From the NCBI RefSeq assembly GCF_944384735.1, contig NZ_CALWUN010000003.1, positions 1 through 60,111 of the forward strand: a stretch of DNA of 60,111 bases, given 5' to 3'. Positions 14,057 through 23,247 of this stretch are shown here, piece after piece. Under the pieces are notes generated by a model, which was not told the DNA's origin, made no database searches, and saw nothing but the letters and a program-made list of their open reading frames with translations. The first letter of the stretch is position 1. Every line of letters starts with the position of its first letter. A program made the translations under genes and the position numbers. The DNA is from an uncultured Agathobaculum sp. (GTDB lineage: Bacteria; Bacillota; Clostridia; Oscillospirales; Butyricicoccaceae).

Positions 14057-15112
14057 TTACAGGAAGGCGCGCAGCGCGTCCACCAGCTTGTCCATCTGCT
14101 CATCAGTGCCGACGGTGATGCGCAGGTAGTTGTCGATGCGCGGTAGCTTGAAATACCGGATGAATATGCCGCGCCCGCGCAGATACCCGAAAATATCCGG
14201 CGCTTTTTTGGCCGGGTGGGTGACGAACAGGAAGTTGGTCAGCGACGGGGAAACGATAAATCCCAGCCCGCGCAGCGCGTCGGCGGTGCGTTCGCGCGTC
14301 ACGATGACCTTGCGGCAGGTTTCCTGAAAATACGCCTCGTCCTTGACGGCGGCTTCGCCCGCCGCCAGCGCCACCGCGTCCATCGTGTAGGAGTTATAGG
14401 AGTTCTTGACCGCCTCGAGCGTCGCGATCAGCGTCTCCGAGCCGAGCGCGTAGCCGATGCGCAGGCCGGCGAGCGAGCGCGACTTGCTCATTGTCTGCAC
14501 GACAAGCAGGTTTTCGTATTTTTCAAGCAGCGGCACCGCGCTCTGCGCGCCGAAATCGACGTAGGCCTCATCGATGATGACGACGCAGTCCGCGTTGTGC
14601 TGCAAAAGATCCTCGAGGAAATCGAGCGACATGCCGCGCCCGGTCGGCGCGTTCGGGTTGGGCAGCACGACGCCGCCGTTCGGGCGGTCGTAGTCGCGGA
14701 CGTTGACGCAGAAGTTTTCGTCCAGCGGCACGGTCTCATAGGGGATGCGGAACAGGTCGCACCAGACCGGGTAGAACGAATAGGTGATGTCCGGGTACAA
14801 AACCGGCTCGTCCGAGCAGAAGAACGACTGGAACGCGAGCGCCAACACATCGTCCGACCCGTTGCCGAGGAACACCTGTGAGGGCTTGAGCTCAAAGCGG
14901 TCCGCGAGCGCCGCTTTGAGCGCCTTGCCGTTCGCGTCCGGGTAGAGCGCGAGGCAGGACGCGTCGAAATCGCGCAGCGCCTGCTGCACGCCCGGCGCAG
15001 GCGGGTAGGGGTTTTCGTTGGCGTTGAGTTTGATGATATTTTCGCTCTGCGGCTGCTCGCCCGGCACATAGGGGTCGATGCGGCGGAGCTTTTTGATAAA
15101 AGGCTTGTCCAT
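14057..15112 (-). CDS. hisC: Histidinol-phosphate aminotransferase
   Basis: The 351-residue PLP enzyme has the HisC hallmarks: IIKLNANENPYPP near the N-terminus, NPNAPTGR, DEAYVDFG, and the PLP-lysine region TMSKSRSLAGLRIGYALG. It transfers an amino group to imidazole-acetol phosphate in histidine synthesis. The length is normal. AAGGAGAG precedes the ATG at 15112. It stands alone, without other his genes. A HisC-fold relative, cobD, occurs at 44894; this copy keeps the HisC sequence pattern and is not part of the cobalamin cluster. Confidence 0.85.
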   Translation of the reverse strand: MDKPFIKKLRRIDPYVPGEQPQSENIIKLNANENPYPPAPGVQQALRDFDASCLALYPDANGKALKAALADRFELKPSQVFLGNGSDDVLALAFQSFFCSDEPVLYPDITYSFYPVWCDLFRIPYETVPLDENFCVNVRDYDRPNGGVVLPNPNAPTGRGMSLDFLEDLLQHNADCVVIIDEAYVDFGAQSAVPLLEKYENLLVVQTMSKSRSLAGLRIGYALGSETLIATLEAVKNSYNSYTMDAVALAAGEAAVKDEAYFQETCRKVIVTRERTADALRGLGFIVSPSLTNFLFVTHPAKKAPDIFGYLRGRGIFIRYFKLPRIDNYLRITVGTDEQMDKLVDALRAFL

Positions 15113-15150
15113 CGGGAAAACTCTCCTTTTTCTTTTTCATGACTGCGGAT

Positions 15151-15215
15151 AGTTTATCACAGTAAAGCGAGAAAGTCAAGTCCTGTTTGTGTGCGCGCCA
15201 AAAGCGTGGTATAAT
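15151..15215. promoter_or_regulatory. Divergent promoters for hisC and the frameshifted membrane gene
   Basis: On the minus strand TTGACT (15179-15174) and TAAACT (15156-15151), 17 bp apart, face hisC. On the plus strand TTGTGT (15187-15192) and TATAAT (15210-15215), 17 bp apart, face the small membrane gene at 15244. Confidence 0.65.
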
Positions 15216-15243
15216 CGTGCTATCAACAGTAGGAGCGAGTGAC

Positions 15244-15553
15244 ATGAAAAGAATGGGATATGCACTTGGCTTTATGGCAGCAATATGGTCGTTATATGTG
15301 TTGGTAATATATACAATAACCGTGGGTGACGTAGGCGGACTACTTGGTCTGTATAGTGGTGCTGCATGGATGTATAAGGCTCCCTGTATTGTGGTTTGTG
15401 TTGTTTGCTGCTCTTGCCTGCGGCGCGATTGTACGGCTGTTCTGCGGGCAACCACGGAGTGCCGAGCTCGTGGCTGCGCTAGTGCTGATTCCGTTGCTGC
15501 TTATTAGTGTATTTGGCTGGGCAATCATTACTGCACTTTCTGCCATAGTCTGA
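15244..15553 (+). pseudogene. Small membrane protein gene with a frameshift
   Basis: The ATG at 15244 has AGGAG upstream and opens a hydrophobic frame (MKRMGYALGFMAAIWSLYVL) that continues sensibly to about 15385. After that this frame becomes Cys/Arg-rich nonsense, while the +1 frame becomes a clean membrane sequence (LPVLWFVLFAALACGAIVRL, then LIPLLLISVFGWAIITALS) ending at 15553. Joined, the frames give a protein of about 100 residues with three membrane helices. The region is clearly less GC-rich than its neighbours, which suggests acquisition. It may be a decayed gene, programmed frameshifting or a sequencing error; I see no classical slippery site. Confidence 0.6.
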
Positions 15554-15571
15554 TTTCATAAGGAGAAGAAA

Positions 15572-16822
15572 ATGCATCAACCCTTAGCGGACAAGATCCG
15601 CCCGAAAACGCTGGACGACGTGGTCGGCCAGCGGCATTTGCTCGGCAAAAGCGGCCTGCTGCGCCGCGTGATCGAGTCGGGCACGATCCCGAATATGATC
15701 TTTTACGGCCCGTCCGGCGTGGGCAAGACGACGGTCGCGTCCATCATCGCCAAGCAGACCGAGCGCCGGCTGTACCACCTCAACGCCACGACCGCGGGTA
15801 TTGCGGACATCAAGGCGATCATCGACGAGCTGGACACCTTCCTCGCGCCCAACGGCGCGCTGGTCTATCTGGACGAGATCCAGTATTTCAACAAAAAGCA
15901 GCAGCAGAGCCTGCTGGAATTCATCGAGACGGGCAAGATGACGCTGATCGCGTCGACGACCGAGAACCCGTATTTCTACGTCTACAACGCGATTTTGAGC
16001 CGCAGCACGGTCTTTGAGTTCAAGCCCATCGAGGCGGCCGACATGCAGAAGGCCGTCGAGCGGGCGTTTTCGCTCGCCATCGGGGACAAGGGCACGCCCG
16101 TCGAGGACGGCGTTGCCGCCTACATCGCGCAGGCGGTCGGCGGCGACGTGCGCAAGGCGCTCGGCGCGGTCGAACTGCTTGTGCTGGGCGCTGGGGCGGA
16201 TGGCGTGACGCTGGCGGACGCAAAACAGGCGGCGCAGCGCTCCAACATGCGCTACGACCGCGACGGCGACAGCCACTACGATATCCTGTCCGCGCTGCAA
16301 AAGTCGGTGCGCGGCTCCGACCCGGACGCTGCGCTGCACTACCTCGCGCGGCTTTTGGAGGCGGGCGACATGATCTCGGCGGCGCGCCGCCTGCTGGTCA
16401 TCGCGTCGGAGGACGTCGGGCTGGCCTATCCGCAGTGCGCGGCGATTGTCAAGGCGCTGGTCGACACGGCGTTCCAGCTCGGCCTGCCCGAGGCGCGCCT
16501 GCCGCTGGGCGAGGCCGTTATCCTGATGGCGACCGCACCCAAGTCCAACAGCGCGTGCATGGCGATCGATGCGGCCATGGCCGACGTGCGCGCCGGACAC
16601 ACGGGCGATATCCCGGCGCATCTCAAGGATGCGCACTACGGCGGCGCGGCCAAGCTCGGCCGCGGGCTGACCTACCAGTACCCGCACGCGTTCCCGAACC
16701 ATTGGGTGCAGCAGCAGTACCTGCCGGACGAACTCAAAGACGCGCATTACTACGACTTCGGGCCGAATAAGACAGAGCAGGCCGCCCGTGCCTACTGGGC
16801 GCGCGTCAAGGGCGGAGCATAA
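15572..16822 (+). CDS. rarA: Replication-associated recombination protein A (AAA+ ATPase)
   Basis: The 416-residue protein has the RarA/MgsA/WRNIP1 layout: an N-terminal PLADKIRPKTLDDVVGQ, Walker A GPSGVGKT (46-53), Walker B YLDE (99-102), sensor ASTTENP, and the C-terminal tetramerisation region with EDVGLAYPQ and NHWVQQQYLP. It acts at stalled replication forks together with clamp-loader-like functions. AAGGAGAAG precedes the ATG. It follows the frameshifted membrane gene by 18 nt and may share its transcript. Confidence 0.92.
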   Translation: MHQPLADKIRPKTLDDVVGQRHLLGKSGLLRRVIESGTIPNMIFYGPSGVGKTTVASIIAKQTERRLYHLNATTAGIADIKAIIDELDTFLAPNGALVYLDEIQYFNKKQQQSLLEFIETGKMTLIASTTENPYFYVYNAILSRSTVFEFKPIEAADMQKAVERAFSLAIGDKGTPVEDGVAAYIAQAVGGDVRKALGAVELLVLGAGADGVTLADAKQAAQRSNMRYDRDGDSHYDILSALQKSVRGSDPDAALHYLARLLEAGDMISAARRLLVIASEDVGLAYPQCAAIVKALVDTAFQLGLPEARLPLGEAVILMATAPKSNSACMAIDAAMADVRAGHTGDIPAHLKDAHYGGAAKLGRGLTYQYPHAFPNHWVQQQYLPDELKDAHYYDFGPNKTEQAARAYWARVKGGA

Positions 16823-16824
16823 GC

Positions 16825-17763
16825 CTATTCAAATACGGTCGCGATGTATTTCCGGTCGCAGCAGGGCGGGGTGTACACCCACTCGTCGATATGGCCGTCC
16901 GTGATGAAGTACGGCGGCGGGGCGGGCTCGGCGGACGGCGCGAGCACGTCGATGACGGTCAGCTTGATCTTCATGCGCTGCGGCAGGATGGACTTGATGT
17001 AAACCGACACGACCGTGCCGGGCGCAAGGTCGCCGCGCGTCTCGGCAAGGCCGGACAGGTTGGGAGCCAGCTCGATGAACACGCCGTACGGCTCGACCGA
17101 GCGCACGACGCCGCGCACGGTTTCGCCCGCGGCAAACTGCGCGGCGTTCTGCTCCCAAGTGCCGAGCAGCTCGCGGTGCGTCAGCGAAATGCGGCGCGAG
17201 ACCGGGTCGACCGCGCGCACCGCCGCGCAAATGCGCTGGCCGACGCGCAGCCGGTCGGACGGGTGGAAAATGCGCGAGACCGACAGGTTCTCGATGCCAA
17301 TGAGCGAGGCGACGCCGCAGCCGATGTCGACGAACGCGCCGAAGTTTTCGAGATGGGTGACGACCGCCGGGATAACATCGCCGGGGTGCAGGGTATCGAG
17401 GAAATGATCCTGCGCGCGCTGCTGCACGATGGTGCGGCTCAGCCAGACGACGGGCGTGTCCGCGCTTTCGTCGATCTCGGTGACGGCAAAGCAGGTGGGC
17501 TTGCCCACGCGGGACAGGAGGGCGATCTCGCGCGTGTCGCCCTCGGCCACGCCGAGCGCGCCGCACGCGCGCGGCAGGATGCCCCCGGCAAAGCCGAAGT
17601 CGAACAGCAGGTCGTGCGAGGCGGTGCACCGCTGCGCGACCGCCTCGAGGATTATGCCCTCATCCTGTGCGCGGCGCAGGCCGTCGAGCGACGCGAGCGC
17701 CTGCCGGACCTCGGGCAGCGCGGTGTAACTGCCCTCGGGCAGATAGCATTCACTTGTTTTCAT
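16825..17763 (-). CDS. S1-domain RNA-binding protein
   Basis: This 312-residue protein has two recognisable S1 repeats, at about 120-200 (HPGDVIPAVVTHLENFGAFVDIGCG) and 200-275 (GETVRGVVRSVEPYGVFIELAPN). The N-terminal third is not recognised. It is shorter than ribosomal protein S1 and resembles the S1-like proteins of Clostridia annotated as 30S S1 or general RNA-binding proteins. AAAGGAGG precedes the ATG at 17763. It is transcribed towards rarA, ending 2 nt after it. Confidence 0.8.
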   Translation of the reverse strand: MKTSECYLPEGSYTALPEVRQALASLDGLRRAQDEGIILEAVAQRCTASHDLLFDFGFAGGILPRACGALGVAEGDTREIALLSRVGKPTCFAVTEIDESADTPVVWLSRTIVQQRAQDHFLDTLHPGDVIPAVVTHLENFGAFVDIGCGVASLIGIENLSVSRIFHPSDRLRVGQRICAAVRAVDPVSRRISLTHRELLGTWEQNAAQFAAGETVRGVVRSVEPYGVFIELAPNLSGLAETRGDLAPGTVVSVYIKSILPQRMKIKLTVIDVLAPSAEPAPPPYFITDGHIDEWVYTPPCCDRKYIATVFE

Positions 17764-17909
17764 AAATAGCAGAGCCTCCTTTGGGGTCTGCCTTACTATA
17801 TGGGCGTGCAGGCGGGATTATGTCTGCACGCGCAGGCGGCTGGGCTTTTGCCGCCGCTTGTGGTATGATGGACGGGGGCAAACGCCCGATACGGAAAGGG
17901 GAAATGGGT

Positions 17910-18104
17910 ATGGACGTGCAGGTCGGGGATATCCTGACGATGAAAAAACCGCATCCCTGCGGCGCGAAGCAGTGGAAGGTGCTGCGCACCGGCATGGACT
18001 TCAAACTCAAGTGTCTGGGCTGCGGGCACGAGGTCATGCTGCCGCGCTCGAAGGCCGAAAAGAACATCAAGCTGATTGAACGGGAGGGGAAACCGGTATG
18101 CTGA
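17910..18104 (+). CDS. DUF951 family zinc-ribbon-like protein
   Basis: The 64-residue protein reads DVQVGDILTMKKPHPCG...CLGCGHEVMLPRSK, the full signature of DUF951, a small conserved Firmicute protein with three conserved cysteines. The start at 17910 is preferred because AAAGGGG lies 9 nt upstream; an ATG at 17904 is possible. It overlaps the uridine phosphorylase gene by 7 nt. In other Firmicutes it often sits near ychF or other housekeeping genes. Its function is unknown. Confidence 0.85.
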   Translation: MDVQVGDILTMKKPHPCGAKQWKVLRTGMDFKLKCLGCGHEVMLPRSKAEKNIKLIEREGKPVC

Positions 18105-18859
18105 TCGATGGAAAACAGATGCATTTGCAGATTCAAAAGGGCGACATCGGGCGCTATGTCATTTTACCGGGCGACCCGGGGCGCTGCGAAAAAATCGCGC
18201 GCTATTTTGACGACCCCAGGCAGATCGCCCAGAACCGCGAGTACACGGTCTGGACGGGCACGCTGGACGGCGAGCCGGTCGCCGTGTGCTCGACCGGCAT
18301 CGGCGGCCCGTCGGCGGCAATCGCATTGGAAGAGCTGGTCGAGTGCGGCGCGGATACCTTTATCCGCGTGGGCACCTCGGGCGGCATTGTCGACAAGGTC
18401 TGCGGCGGCGATATCGTCATTGCGACCGCGGCCATCCGGCAGGAGGGCACGAGCCGCGAATATCTGCCGCTCGAGTTCCCGGCGGCGGCGGATTTTGCCG
18501 TCGTCAGCGCGCTGCGCGACGCGGCGGTGCAGTTCGGACTGGCGCACCACATCGGCGTCATCCAGTCCAAGGACAGCTTTTACGGCGAGATACGTCCGGC
18601 GCAGCAGCCGGTCGCGGACGAGCTGCTCGCCAAGTGGAAGGCGTGGAAGGCGGCGGGCGCGCTGACGAGCGAAATGGAAACCGCGGCGCTTTTCATCGTC
18701 TCGCAGGTGCTGCATGTGCGCTGCGGCGCAGTGCTGAATGTGCTGTGGAACGCAGACAACGACGACGCGCCCAATATCCCGCCGGACGCCGCCGAGCGCG
18801 GCGTTAAAACCGCCGTCGAGGCGCTGCGCATCCTGATACGGGAGGATAAGGCGCACTGA
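18098..18859 (+). CDS. udp: Uridine phosphorylase
   Basis: The 253-residue enzyme has the nucleoside phosphorylase motifs YVILPGDPGRCE, the phosphate-binding segment VGTSGGI, STGIGGPSAAI and SEMETAALF. It splits uridine with phosphate to uracil and ribose-1-phosphate in pyrimidine salvage. GGGAGGGG precedes the ATG. It overlaps the upstream DUF951 gene and is followed at once by a MATE transporter gene. Confidence 0.9.
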   Translation: MLIDGKQMHLQIQKGDIGRYVILPGDPGRCEKIARYFDDPRQIAQNREYTVWTGTLDGEPVAVCSTGIGGPSAAIALEELVECGADTFIRVGTSGGIVDKVCGGDIVIATAAIRQEGTSREYLPLEFPAAADFAVVSALRDAAVQFGLAHHIGVIQSKDSFYGEIRPAQQPVADELLAKWKAWKAAGALTSEMETAALFIVSQVLHVRCGAVLNVLWNADNDDAPNIPPDAAERGVKTAVEALRILIREDKAH

Positions 18860-18860
18860 T

Positions 18861-20258
18861 ATGATAAAGCAAACCAAGCAAAAAAGGGCTGCCGACCTGG
18901 GCAACGACCCGGTCGGCCCGCTGCTGCTGCGGCTCGCCCTGCCGACCATCTGCGCGCAGGTGGTCAACCTGTTGTACAACATCGTCGACCGCATCTACAT
19001 CGGCCAGATCCCGGTCGAGGGCAAGCTTGCGCTGACCGGAATGGGCGTCACCTTTCCGGTCATCACGCTGATCTCGGCGTTCGCGGCGCTCATCGGCATG
19101 GGCGGCGCGCCGCGCGCGTCCATTGCGATGGGCGCGGGCGAGCACGAGAAGGCCGAGCGCACGCTCGGCACTTGCACGGCCGCCCTGTGGGGGCTGGCCA
19201 TCGCGCTGACCGTGCTGTTCCTGCTCTTTCAGGAGCCGCTGCTCGTGCTGTTCGGCGCGTCGCAGGATACGCTGCCCTACGCGATGCAGTATTTGAACAT
19301 CTATGTGCTGGGTACGATTTTTGTCATGACCGCGCTGGGGCTGAACGGCTTTATCACCGCGCAGGGCAAATCGGGCATTGCCATGAAAACCGTGCTGATT
19401 GGCGCGGTGCTCAATGTCGCGCTCGACCCGGTGTTCATCTTCCTGTTCGGGCTGGGCGTGCGCGGCGCGGCGATCGCGACGGTCATTTCGCAGGCGGTGT
19501 CCGCGCTGTGGGTCGTGCGGTTTTTGACCGGCAAGACCAGCACGCTGCGGCTGCGGAAGGCGTTTTTCCGGCTTGGCCGCAGGCTGCTGCTGCCTGCAAT
19601 CGCGCTGGGCGCGGCGCCGTTTGTCATGCAGTCGACCGAAAGCCTGCTCGCGGTGACCTTCAACGTGTCCCTGCAAAAGTACGGCGGCGACCTCGCCGTC
19701 GGCGCGATGACCATCCTGACCTCGGTCGCGCAGATGGTGCAGATGCCGCTGCTCGGGCTGACGCAGGGCGCGCAGCCCATCCTGAGCTTCAACTATGGCG
19801 CAGGACGGCCAGACCGGATGAAAAAGGTCGTGCAGTACAACCTGCTGGTCGCCTGCATCTTTGCGTTCGGCGTGTGGGGGCTGTCCATGGTGGCGCCGCA
19901 CACGATCGCGCGCCTGTTTGCGCACGACAGCGCGCTGATCGAGGAGACCGCGTGGGCGCTGCGCATCTATTTTGCGGTCGGCTTTGTCTCGGCGTTCCAG
20001 AACACGTTCCAGCAGTGCTTTGTTGCGCTGGGCGAGGCCAAGATCTCGCTGTTCCTTGCCATTGAGCGAAAGATCATCCTGCTCATCCCGCTGATCTTGA
20101 TATTGCCGCACTTTTTTGAGGATCAGCTGTTCGCGGTGTTCTTTGCCGAGCCGGTCGCCGACCTGCTGGCCGCCGCGACGACGACCACGCTGTTCCTGCT
20201 CCGCTTCCGGCAGATTTTGCGCAGCCTGCCGGCACAGGGAACGGGACCCGCGTCGTGA
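18861..20258 (+). CDS. MATE family efflux transporter
   Basis: The 465-residue protein has about 12 membrane helices and the MATE pattern, with LALPTICAQVVNLLYNIVDRIYIG at the start, MGGAPRASIAMGAGE, and the repeated LGLTQGAQPILSFNYGA in the second half. These proteins export cationic drugs or metabolites by sodium or proton antiport. It starts 1 nt after the uridine phosphorylase stop. The substrate cannot be predicted. Confidence 0.88.
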   Translation: MIKQTKQKRAADLGNDPVGPLLLRLALPTICAQVVNLLYNIVDRIYIGQIPVEGKLALTGMGVTFPVITLISAFAALIGMGGAPRASIAMGAGEHEKAERTLGTCTAALWGLAIALTVLFLLFQEPLLVLFGASQDTLPYAMQYLNIYVLGTIFVMTALGLNGFITAQGKSGIAMKTVLIGAVLNVALDPVFIFLFGLGVRGAAIATVISQAVSALWVVRFLTGKTSTLRLRKAFFRLGRRLLLPAIALGAAPFVMQSTESLLAVTFNVSLQKYGGDLAVGAMTILTSVAQMVQMPLLGLTQGAQPILSFNYGAGRPDRMKKVVQYNLLVACIFAFGVWGLSMVAPHTIARLFAHDSALIEETAWALRIYFAVGFVSAFQNTFQQCFVALGEAKISLFLAIERKIILLIPLILILPHFFEDQLFAVFFAEPVADLLAAATTTTLFLLRFRQILRSLPAQGTGPAS

Positions 20259-20270
20259 CATGCGATAGGG

Positions 20271-20308
20271 AACCCCCGACCTGCCCATGACGGCAGGACC
20301 GGGGGGTT
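20271..20308 (+). terminator. Hairpin downstream of the MATE gene
   Basis: AACCCCC and GGGGGTT form the outer stem, with CCTGCC / GGCAGG inside. It lacks a long T run. The remaining sequence to 20426 is AT-richer and holds no clear gene. Confidence 0.6.
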
Positions 20309-20426
20309 GCCGGTTTATACGGTATTTATTGAAAAGATTGTTGAAAATGTGCATTACTTTCCGCGCGTTCCGGTCGGATATTAAGGTATGTGGGATAAAC
20401 CGGGACGTAGGATGGAGGGATGCACG

Positions 20427-21494
20427 ATGATGGATCGGGTTGAGCGGATCATGGCGATGTACCGCATGGCCGGGCAGCAAAGCCCGGGCGGCGGGGCGTC
20501 GTTCGGCATGGCGGCGGGCGCGGGCGGCGCGCCGCAGGATACGTTGACGTTACAGGGCAACTGGCAGCAGACGAACTGGACGGTGGCGGTCAATCAGGTG
20601 CTGCAAAGCCTGCAGGACAGCTTTCCGGATGTCGAGATCGTATTGGGGAGCGCGCCGGATGAGGATGCGCTGCGGCAGATGGCGGCTACGCTGGGCGGCG
20701 GCAAGCATCTGGTGCTCGACCCGTCGTTCCTTGCGCAGATGGCGCAGGGACCGGAGGCGTTCGAGCAGGGCTGCGAAACGCTCATGCGCCTGCTGCGCAC
20801 GCTGCACGCGACGGATATTTCGGGCGTCTATGTGACGGCGGACAAGGCGCAGACATGGCAGTATTTTGAGAAATCGCCGCATTATGAGGAGCTGGAGCGC
20901 GCGCAGCGCCTGCTGCGCTGGTTCCATGAGCTCAATCAGCCCAAGGAGGAAAAGCAGCCGCTGATCGTCACGCCGCCGCAGTTTTATTCGACCAAGGGCA
21001 AGTACAACCGGCTGGCGCGCGCGCAGAGTGTCGGACAGGTCAACCTGCTGGTGTCGGACATCAACAGCACGATCGACAGCCTGCAGGGCGAGGCAATGGG
21101 CTCGGGTGAGAATGCAGCCAAGGCGCGGCGTGCGATCCGGTCGCTGCGCGCCCTGCTGGTGCGCGCCTCGCGTAAGATCAGCCGCTTGCAGGCCGAGCAG
21201 CTGCTCAGCGCGAAGAAAAAGCGCGCCGAGCGCGAGCAGAAGCAGGAGGAGGCGCGCCGGCTGCGGCAGCAGCAAAAGGACCAGCGCACCAAACGGCGGC
21301 GCGCGGACGCGCAGACGGCCACCGGCGGCATCGTGCAGACGCCCACGCAGTCCAAACGGTGGAAAAACAACGCGTATGACGAATTTGCGGCTGTGGCCGC
21401 ACCGGCCTGCCCGCTGCCCACGGTATCCGTGGGGGAGGGCGGCGGCGCCGCAGAGGGCGGCACGGTGGTGTTCGGCCCGGAGATCACATTTTAA
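20427..21494 (+). CDS. Unrecognised coiled-coil protein
   Basis: The 355-residue protein starts MMDRVERIMAMYRMAGQQ; the ATG at 20427 has GGAGGGAT upstream. Residues 100-190 look like a compact alpha/beta domain (HLVLDPSFLAQMAQG, ISGVYVTAD). Residues 240-310 form a very basic coiled coil rich in Lys, Arg, Glu and Gln (AKKKRAEREQKQEEARRLRQ). There is no signal peptide or membrane segment. Similar orphan proteins occur in Clostridia, sometimes as DUF6033-type, but I am not certain of the family. It is a single-gene unit between two terminators. Confidence 0.65.
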   Translation: MMDRVERIMAMYRMAGQQSPGGGASFGMAAGAGGAPQDTLTLQGNWQQTNWTVAVNQVLQSLQDSFPDVEIVLGSAPDEDALRQMAATLGGGKHLVLDPSFLAQMAQGPEAFEQGCETLMRLLRTLHATDISGVYVTADKAQTWQYFEKSPHYEELERAQRLLRWFHELNQPKEEKQPLIVTPPQFYSTKGKYNRLARAQSVGQVNLLVSDINSTIDSLQGEAMGSGENAAKARRAIRSLRALLVRASRKISRLQAEQLLSAKKKRAEREQKQEEARRLRQQQKDQRTKRRRADAQTATGGIVQTPTQSKRWKNNAYDEFAAVAAPACPLPTVSVGEGGGAAEGGTVVFGPEITF

Positions 21495-21511
21495 TCGTTA
21501 TTGGGCACGCA

Positions 21512-21554
21512 AAAGCGGCGGCAGGATTCCGGTTTGGAATCCTGCCGCCGCTTT
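21512..21554. terminator. Strong bidirectional terminator
   Basis: A perfect 19-bp stem (21512-21530/21536-21554, AAAGCGGCGGCAGGATTCC and its complement) with a GGTTT loop separates the convergent coiled-coil and reductase genes. Confidence 0.85.
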
Positions 21555-21586
21555 GTCGGTTTGGATTGTCGTGGGACGGCACGTCG

Positions 21587-23134
21587 TCAGGCCAGATAGG
21601 GCGCGGCAATGCGGTCGACGCCGGTCGGGTCTTCGGCGCGCCACGCGGCAAAGTCCTTGCCCGAGGCCGCGACCGTCCGGCCGAGTTCGACCAGGAAGGT
21701 CGGGATCTGGTCGGCGAGGATGGCGCCCAGCTCGCGGCCGAGCGCCTCGCGGTCCTGCTTGTCGCAGCCGCCGACGAACAGCGTAAACGCCGCCTGCGCC
21801 TTGCCGTCCACCAGCTTGGACGCGCCGCGGAAGCCGATCGTACCGATCTGGTGCGTGCCGCACGAGGAGGCGCAGCCTGAAATGTGCATCTGGGGCAGCG
21901 CGCCGTCCGGGATGTTGGCCTCGCGCACGGCCTTGACGCATGCGGCCAGCAGCCCCTGCGAGTCGCGCATGCCGACCTGACAGACCGTGCCGCCGATGCA
22001 GCTGACCGAGGTTTCGAACAGCGTGCGGGCGCTGTCCTCCGTGATCTCCAGCACCTTTTCGGCCTCGGCGCCGGTCAGGTTGAGGATGAACGCGCCTTCG
22101 TCGGGGGCGAGGCGCAGCTCGGTTTCGGGCATCTTTTGCAGCGCGTCGCTCAAGGCGCACAGCGTTTCGGGTGCGGGCTGGCCGCCGATCGGGTGCCAGA
22201 CGACCGCGTACAGGCCGGGCTGCTTTTGCGGCAGGATGCGCGGGCCGCCCACGACCGTGCCGTCGCCCGTTTTGGTGACCGGCGCCGCCTCGGCGTGTAC
22301 GGTCAGGTCCTCGCCCGCGGCGAACACCTCGTCGAGCTTTTCCGCATAGGCCTTGGCGTAAGCCTCCGGCCCGCCGAGCGCCTCCTGCATATAGCGGGTG
22401 CGCGCCTTGCCGCGGTTCTCGTAGTTGCCGTAGGCGCGGAAGGTCAGCCACATCGCCTTGATATAATAGAGGATCTGCGTCGGGTCGACCGCCTCGGCGA
22501 CCTTGACGCCCAGCTTGGGATTATTGCCCAGACCGCCTGCGCTGTACACGTCGAACTTGCCGTCCGCGCGCGCGACAAAGCCGAGGTCGCGGAAGGTGGC
22601 ATGGGTGACGTTGGCCGGCGAGTTGGAAAAGCACACCTTGAGCTTGCGCGGCATCTTTTCCGCCTTGATAAAGTGCAGCAGGTAGTCGCCCGCGGCCTCC
22701 GCCCACGGCAGTACGTCGAAATACTCGTCCGCCTGCACGCCGGACAGCGGCGGGCACATGACGTTGCGCGGGTAGTCGCCGCCGCCGCCGAGCGTGACGA
22801 TGCCCGCGTCGAGCGCCTGCTCGATCAGCGTGCATACGGTGCGCTGCGACAGGTCGTGCAGCTGGATGGTCTGGCAGGTGGTGAAGTGTACGCGCCCGAT
22901 CGTGTGCTCGCGGATCGCCTGCGCGGTGAAGGCGAGCTTGTCCCGCGTGACGCGGCCTGCGGGCATGCGCAGGCGCAGCATGCTGGCCTTGCCGCCCTTT
23001 TGCGCGTAGCTGCCATAGTAGCCGGAAAACCCCTTGTATTCGCCGACCTTGATTTGTCCGGCGTAGAACGCGGTCGTCTTGTCGCGGAACGCGCCAAGGC
23101 CGTCCTTCCACGTCTAGGTGGGGATGGTATCCAT
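21587..23134 (-). pseudogene. Siroheme nitrite/sulfite reductase with an amber codon at position 7
   Basis: From the ATG at 23134 (AAGGAGG just upstream) the frame reads MDTIPT, then TAG at 23116-23114, then stays open for 509 codons to 21587. The post-stop sequence is conserved: KVGEYKGFSGYYGSYAQ, then siroheme/[4Fe-4S] cysteines in CX5C (SCIGGTVCQVG) and CX3C (SGCASSCGTHQ). The family reduces nitrite or sulfite with six electrons. The amber codon is one C-to-T step from CAG. Translation could restart at the ATG at 22981, but that product lacks the first 51 residues. It could be a recent nonsense mutation, a suppressed stop or a base-call error. Confidence 0.75.
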
Positions 23135-23158
23135 TTATTTCCTCCTTCGATCAATTCG

Positions 23159-23203
23159 AAAAAAAGGCCGCGCCCCGCTGCATGGCAGGTGGCGGGGGCG
23201 GCC
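23159..23203 (-). terminator. Hairpin with T run in the reductase leader (possible attenuator)
   Basis: On the minus strand GGCCGCCCCCGC pairs with GCGGGGCGCGGCC and is followed by six T before the ribosome binding site. It lies only a few bases after the expected transcription start and before the ATG at 23134, so most transcripts would end before the gene unless the stem is prevented from forming. Confidence 0.6.
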
Positions 23204-23218
23204 GCTCACAGTACCTTT

Positions 23219-23247
23219 ATTATACGCCGCCGGACGGGGTATGACAA
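23219..23247 (-). promoter_or_regulatory. Promoter of the reductase gene
   Basis: On the minus strand TTGTCA (23247-23242) and TATAAT (23224-23219) are 17 bp apart. Confidence 0.75.

Noticed and set aside
14057..15112. hisC as a cobalamin cobD gene
   Set aside because: It has the HisC N-terminal motif (NANENPYPP) and lies away from the cluster; the true CobD-type gene with the SANINPYG motif is at 44894.
22981..23134. Pyrrolysine insertion at the reductase amber codon
   Set aside because: The codon sits at residue 7, outside any known catalytic site, and no PylB/C/D or methylamine methyltransferase genes are in the window; a C-to-T nonsense change is simpler.
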